Shown piece after piece: positions 60,288 to 64,000 of a stretch of 64,000 nt of DNA. The stretch covers positions 310,001 through 374,000 of the forward strand of contig NZ_MWQK01000002.1 in NCBI RefSeq assembly GCF_002210425.1. The letters are read 5' to 3'. The notes under the pieces are model-generated. The model was not told where the DNA came from. It ran no database searches and saw nothing but the letters and a program-made list of their open reading frames with translations. Numbering within the stretch: the stretch's first letter is position 1; each line of letters opens with the position of its first letter. A program made the translations under genes and the position numbers. Origin of the DNA: Fibrobacter sp. UWB2 (GTDB lineage Bacteria; Fibrobacterota; Fibrobacteria; Fibrobacterales; Fibrobacteraceae).

Positions 60288-63200
60288 TTAAGACGATATT
60301 CTATGAGAAATGTTTCTCCAGATGTCGAATAGTGCTCCTCGGCCGATTTTCAGGTATTGCGGCAGAGTTGAAATGCGGTCGTAAAGCATCTGGATGTATT
60401 CGTCCTTTTTGCCGTTAAAATCGAGAATTTCGACGGTATAGACGCTTGGAATGTGCGGATTATTAGAACGATGTTCTGCAACTACAGTTCCCTTGAGTTG
60501 CAGCGTGTAGCTCGTCGTTTGAATTTCAAAATTGATGGGTTCACCTAGGTACAAATCGTTCATGTTGTCTGTGTAAATGTCGACTCCGTGTTCAAGTAGT
60601 TTTGTGGTAATGCCACTTACGCGGCAGCCGTCTTCTTTAGTGACCTCAACCAATTCCGCGGCTCGAACTTTCACGTTTTCGCCATCTGCATCGCGTCCGA
60701 GAACAAGCATAATGCACATGATAAGGTAATACGAATTGATGAATAGCCAGAACAATATGGCGAGTACTCCGATGTATTCGTAAACAATGAACATGTAAGT
60801 CATTTGCGCAATTCCCAAAACGGTCAGTGTCAATAACACAATAAAGGGAATAAGGCTCTTTTTGTCGATAATTCTTTCGTTTGCTTTTTCTTTCTTGGTG
60901 ACTTTGAATGTCGAAAGCGTGAGGCCAAGCGCTTCCTTAATGATGGGTATCAGCAAGAATGGCATGACGGATGTTTCGTAAATGCCGCTCCAACGAGTTG
61001 AAATCATGTTGCGGCTAAGAACGCGCAGCGAAATAATCTGCATAATATGCATCGGTAGCCAGAATAAAATCAAGTCTAGCAAGGTGCATTTGAAAATGGG
61101 AATGCAAAAAACGGCAAACATCAAGGGTGATAGCAAATAAACTAGATGCTTGATGGGGGAAAACCAATATAAAACGGAACTCAGGTAGCTTAATTTTTGC
61201 GCAAAGTTCAATTTGCGATTTCGTAAAAACTTGAGCTGCTTGGCCGTTGCGATGACTCCGCGCCCCCAGCGGGTGCGCTGCTGGATGTGCTCTTTGAACG
61301 AGTTGGGCGCAATTCCCGAGGCGAGCGCTTCCGAAAGCCCAAGGCTTGCAAATCCAGATGATTCGATCAGCATGCCGGTTGCAAAGTCCTCGGTGATGGA
61401 TTCCGTGTAAAAACCGCCGATTTTGTTTAGCGCCTTTCTTGAAAGAATTGTATTGGAGCCTCCGTAAATCACGCTGTTTGAGGAAGTCTTTGCCGCTTCG
61501 ATTACGCGGTAGAAAAAGTCTTGTTCGTTCGGAACAATTGTTTCTGCATACAAATTATGTTGGAAAACATCCGGTGTGTAAAAACTTTGCGGTGTTTGTA
61601 CAATGCCGAGCGGAAAGCGCTTTTCTTCGGGCAAAGTTTCGTTGATTTTTTCGGCATCGATAAAGTAGGGGATGGTCTTGAGTAAAAACTTGCGGCGCGG
61701 AATCATGTCTGCATCTAAAGTCACTATGTAAGGCGATGTTGTTCGCTTTAAGGCTTCGTTCAGGTTCCCGGCTTTGGCGCCTTTGTTATCGGGGCGGTCA
61801 AAGTAATTTACGCCCAGTTCTTCGGCAAGCTTACGCATTTCGGGGCGGCGATGGTCGTCGCAAAGATAAATGTGTACTTTGTTCTTGTCGGGATATTCTA
61901 TGTACTTGCAGCCGATAATGGTCTTGCGCAAAAGTTCAACAGGTTCGTTGTAAGTGGATATGAAAATGTCGACATCCGGGAATTCTTCGGGCTTGATTTG
62001 CGGTAGCGGATATTTCCTCAAGTTGAGCATGTCGTTGTAATGAATCAATGATTCTATGAATCCGAGAATTTCTACAGCGAGCAAAATGACGCTTCCTATT
62101 ACGGCGATGTTTCCGAATGCAAATGGGATGGAACATGTCATTCGCCAGCAAAGGTAAATCAAGGTACAAATAGTTCCTATAATCAGTACGGCGTTTCTCC
62201 AAAAACTTGGCTTGCGTACTTTATCTTCGGTGTGCCCGTATTTGTATAATTGCGTATAGGTCTTGATTTGGTTTCTTTTTAAATTTTTTAGAACGATTTT
62301 TGTTACTGTTAATAATAAAACGATAATGAGCGCCGGTGCAGCAAATATAAGCCAAAGCATGTAGGGCTTCGTTCGTGACATCAACTTGAAATCGGAAGTG
62401 ATGCTTTTGTCGGGTATAATCGAATCGACATCTTCTTTGCGTATAATTGCTCGTGCGAGTTTCCCGTAATATGTCAAATCTTTTTCGGTCAGGTGTTCTA
62501 ATGCGCGAGAATCCGAATTGACAATGGCGCAAGTTTCATCTTTGTTGGATAAACTCCAAATTGTATAATTTAGATGTAATGAATCGACAAGGCTGTACCA
62601 TTTTTTGACGCTTTCCAAGTCAATATGCCCATCGCCATCTTCTTCGCAGAGACCGCTTTCGGTAATGAAAATGGGCGTGCCTGAGGCTACGACTTTTCTA
62701 AGCTTTTGGCGAAAATCATCTTTGTGCGAGGCCGCGTAAAAATGGAACACGTACATGACATTTTTAAATTCCAAAGGATCCTTGGCAGGGAATTGAATTT
62801 CTCGACTGTAGTTCGGTGTTCCGACAAGAATCAATGCATCGGGATTGTATCTGCGGATGACGGGAATGATCAGATTTGAATATTCCTTGATGTCGTCCCA
62901 AGTGGTATTGCCGTTGGGTTCGTTGCAGATTTCGAAAATGACATTGGGAATATTGGCGTATTTTTTTGCAATCTTGTTAAAAAAATCGATTGCTTCAGCA
63001 AGGTTTTCGTTGGGATTATTGTCTTGTAAAATGTGCCAGTCGATGATGACATACATGTCGTTTGCGATGGCGAGTTCGACACCTTTTTCGAGAATTTCCA
63101 AATTTTTCTTTTTGTTACCGTTGCAGTAGTCGTAAGAATACATGGCGAGTCGAATCAAGTTGGTGTTCCACTCGGAACTGATTTGGCGGAAAAGACCTTG

Positions 63201-63386
63201 ATTGACGTATTTAGGGAACCAAGTGAGCCCGTGTGTGCTGAATCCCTTGAGAACGGCTAGATTGCCTTTGTGGTCGTAGAGGTTTGAACCTACAACGTGG
63301 AGCTTCCCATGTGTGGATGGTCGGGCAACATTGGCGTTCGCAAAAACAGCAAATACGAATAAAAACGCTAAAATAAATCTCGCCAT
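60288..63386 (-). CDS. GH5 cellulase fused to cellulose-synthase-type GT2
   Basis: A 1032-residue protein in one chain. A signal peptide (ending VFANA) is followed by a GH5-type domain with FEICNEPNG (acid/base Glu156) and PIFITESGLCE (nucleophile Glu243). A first helix near residue 342 and three more hydrophobic segments by 450 follow. Then comes a processive GT2 domain: DVDIFISTYNEP, LCDDHRRPEM (Asp510-511), VTLDADMIPRR (DAD 558-560), SITEDFATG (TED 665-667) and IQQRTRWGRG (Q703-W707). Six or more further helices and a PilZ-like C-terminal beta domain, without a visible c-di-GMP RxxxR motif, end the protein. The ATG 63386 has AAGGGG in place. It may make and trim a beta-glucan. Confidence 0.88.
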   Translation of the reverse strand: MARFILAFLFVFAVFANANVARPSTHGKLHVVGSNLYDHKGNLAVLKGFSTHGLTWFPKYVNQGLFRQISSEWNTNLIRLAMYSYDYCNGNKKKNLEILEKGVELAIANDMYVIIDWHILQDNNPNENLAEAIDFFNKIAKKYANIPNVIFEICNEPNGNTTWDDIKEYSNLIIPVIRRYNPDALILVGTPNYSREIQFPAKDPLEFKNVMYVFHFYAASHKDDFRQKLRKVVASGTPIFITESGLCEEDGDGHIDLESVKKWYSLVDSLHLNYTIWSLSNKDETCAIVNSDSRALEHLTEKDLTYYGKLARAIIRKEDVDSIIPDKSITSDFKLMSRTKPYMLWLIFAAPALIIVLLLTVTKIVLKNLKRNQIKTYTQLYKYGHTEDKVRKPSFWRNAVLIIGTICTLIYLCWRMTCSIPFAFGNIAVIGSVILLAVEILGFIESLIHYNDMLNLRKYPLPQIKPEEFPDVDIFISTYNEPVELLRKTIIGCKYIEYPDKNKVHIYLCDDHRRPEMRKLAEELGVNYFDRPDNKGAKAGNLNEALKRTTSPYIVTLDADMIPRRKFLLKTIPYFIDAEKINETLPEEKRFPLGIVQTPQSFYTPDVFQHNLYAETIVPNEQDFFYRVIEAAKTSSNSVIYGGSNTILSRKALNKIGGFYTESITEDFATGMLIESSGFASLGLSEALASGIAPNSFKEHIQQRTRWGRGVIATAKQLKFLRNRKLNFAQKLSYLSSVLYWFSPIKHLVYLLSPLMFAVFCIPIFKCTLLDLILFWLPMHIMQIISLRVLSRNMISTRWSGIYETSVMPFLLIPIIKEALGLTLSTFKVTKKEKANERIIDKKSLIPFIVLLTLTVLGIAQMTYMFIVYEYIGVLAILFWLFINSYYLIMCIMLVLGRDADGENVKVRAAELVEVTKEDGCRVSGITTKLLEHGVDIYTDNMNDLYLGEPINFEIQTTSYTLQLKGTVVAEHRSNNPHIPSVYTVEILDFNGKKDEYIQMLYDRISTLPQYLKIGRGALFDIWRNISHRISS

Positions 63387-63436
63387 AAAAATTCCCCTTC
63401 TTATAAAAATAAAGATAAGCAAAAAAAATAAAAATC

Positions 63437-63455
63437 GCACTCGCAAAGCGAGTGC
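63437..63455 (-). terminator. Rho-independent terminator of uppP
   Basis: GCACTCGC-AAA-GCGAGTGC, a perfect 8-bp stem; on the minus strand GATTTTTATTTTTTTT follows. It lies 30 bases after the uppP stop and before the GH5-GT2 gene. Confidence 0.85.
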
Positions 63456-63485
63456 TGCTGAAAAAAAAGGACTTTTTTTAATTTT

Positions 63486-64000
63486 TTACTTTATGAAAAT
63501 CAATCCCAATATACCGACTGCCCAGACGTACCAAGCGAAGTGCTGGAACTTGCCTTTCTGGACAAAGTTCATGAGCCACTTGAGGGCGATGATTCCGAAG
63601 ATAAATGCGACAATCATGCCGACTAAGAGTTCCGGGGTGAATCCGCCGGCGTCAACGCACTTCAAAGCCTTTTCCGGGTTGAGGAGCGCTTTTTCCGGAG
63701 TCATTGTCTGGCACTTGATCCACTTGATGCAATCGAGAAGTGCTGCACCGCCAACGGCCGGAATGCTCATGAGGAAGCTGAACTCGCCGGCGTACTTGCG
63801 GTTCACGCCCATGAACATCATAGCGCTGATGGTCGAACCGCTGCGGCTGATGCCCGGAATGCAAGCGATGCCCTGCACGGTGCCGGTCACGAGAGCGCGC
63901 CACCAGTTCATCTTGACGCCTTCGTTATCCGGGTGCTTGGCGCCGGTCGGGCCCCACTGCGATGTGAAAAGCAAAAGACCGGTGAAAAGTTCTGCAACGC
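63486..64000 (-). CDS. uppP: Undecaprenyl-diphosphatase (UppP/BacA), 5' end outside window
   Basis: The last 171 codons of the gene; the frame stays open to base 64000 and reads through an internal TTG at 63974. TGTVQGIACIPGISRSGSTI carries the conserved PGxSRSG phosphatase motif of the BacA family. FSFLMSIPAVGGAAL and the late helices LLVGMIVAFIFGIIALKWLM complete the membrane fold. The enzyme recycles undecaprenyl pyrophosphate to the carrier lipid used for wall synthesis, at the membrane. A clear terminator follows. Confidence 0.95.
   Translation of the reverse strand, partial: VAELFTGLLLFTSQWGPTGAKHPDNEGVKMNWWRALVTGTVQGIACIPGISRSGSTISAMMFMGVNRKYAGEFSFLMSIPAVGGAALLDCIKWIKCQTMTPEKALLNPEKALKCVDAGGFTPELLVGMIVAFIFGIIALKWLMNFVQKGKFQHFAWYVWAVGILGLIFIK

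Overview
The window most likely comes from Fibrobacter, F. succinogenes or a close relative. Three things point there. Two genes carry the Fibrobacter succinogenes major paralogous (FISUMP) domain. Serine-rich linkers and C-terminal sorting-type beta domains occur on secreted proteins. Carbohydrate-active enzymes (a GH44 glucanase, a GH5-GT2 fusion, a secreted esterase) sit among ordinary Gram-negative core genes. No rRNA or tRNA gene, CRISPR array, insertion sequence or prophage was seen.

Layout. 1-10.8 kb is an accessory stretch: a secreted esterase (its start lies outside the window), a DUF1653 protein, a RelA/SpoT-domain protein, a GH44 endoglucanase, a DoxX-like membrane protein, two GNAT acetyltransferases, a lipoprotein, a metallo-beta-lactamase-fold lipoprotein, a toxin-antitoxin pair, an SDR oxidoreductase and a membrane-anchored cold-shock-domain/barnase fusion. 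11-20.5 kb holds ilvC, a YfhO-like polytopic protein, an ArsR-methyltransferase fusion, a PAP2 phosphatase, a FISUMP protein, small proteins and a TPR protein. 20.6-30 kb holds an FGGY kinase, an RlmI-type rRNA methyltransferase, a FecR protein, VanZ, murB, a short primase-like protein and an orphan GspE/PilB ATPase. 30-35.6 kb is a tolC-adaptor-RND efflux operon read leftward. 35.7-44.6 kb contains ybaB, dnaX, pheT, ispD and small envelope proteins. 44.8-55.3 kb contains a UvrD/PcrA helicase, an RluD-family pseudouridine synthase, an FAD oxidoreductase, a DUF1846 protein, and the vitamin B6 genes pdxS-pdxT with a divergent MocR/PdxR-type regulator. 55.5-64 kb contains a triple-FISUMP lipoprotein, htpG, a GH5-cellulose-synthase fusion and the end of uppP.

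Most intergenic regions carry short dispersed repeats with hairpins. Two of these families have landed in frame inside coding genes, a pseudouridine synthase and an FAD oxidoreductase. Several hairpin repeats keep their pairing although the arm sequences differ between copies.

Most notable: (1) the cold-shock/TM/barnase fusion, which keeps all six barnase catalytic positions and has no recognisable barstar beside it; (2) the cellulase-cellulose synthase single-chain fusion; (3) an RND pump whose TM4 Asp-Asp proton relay reads Thr-Asn; (4) two copies of a 24-bp palindrome upstream of unrelated genes; (5) a likely frameshift that removes a transmembrane tail from a small exported protein. All function calls rest on reading motifs by eye; no database search was run.
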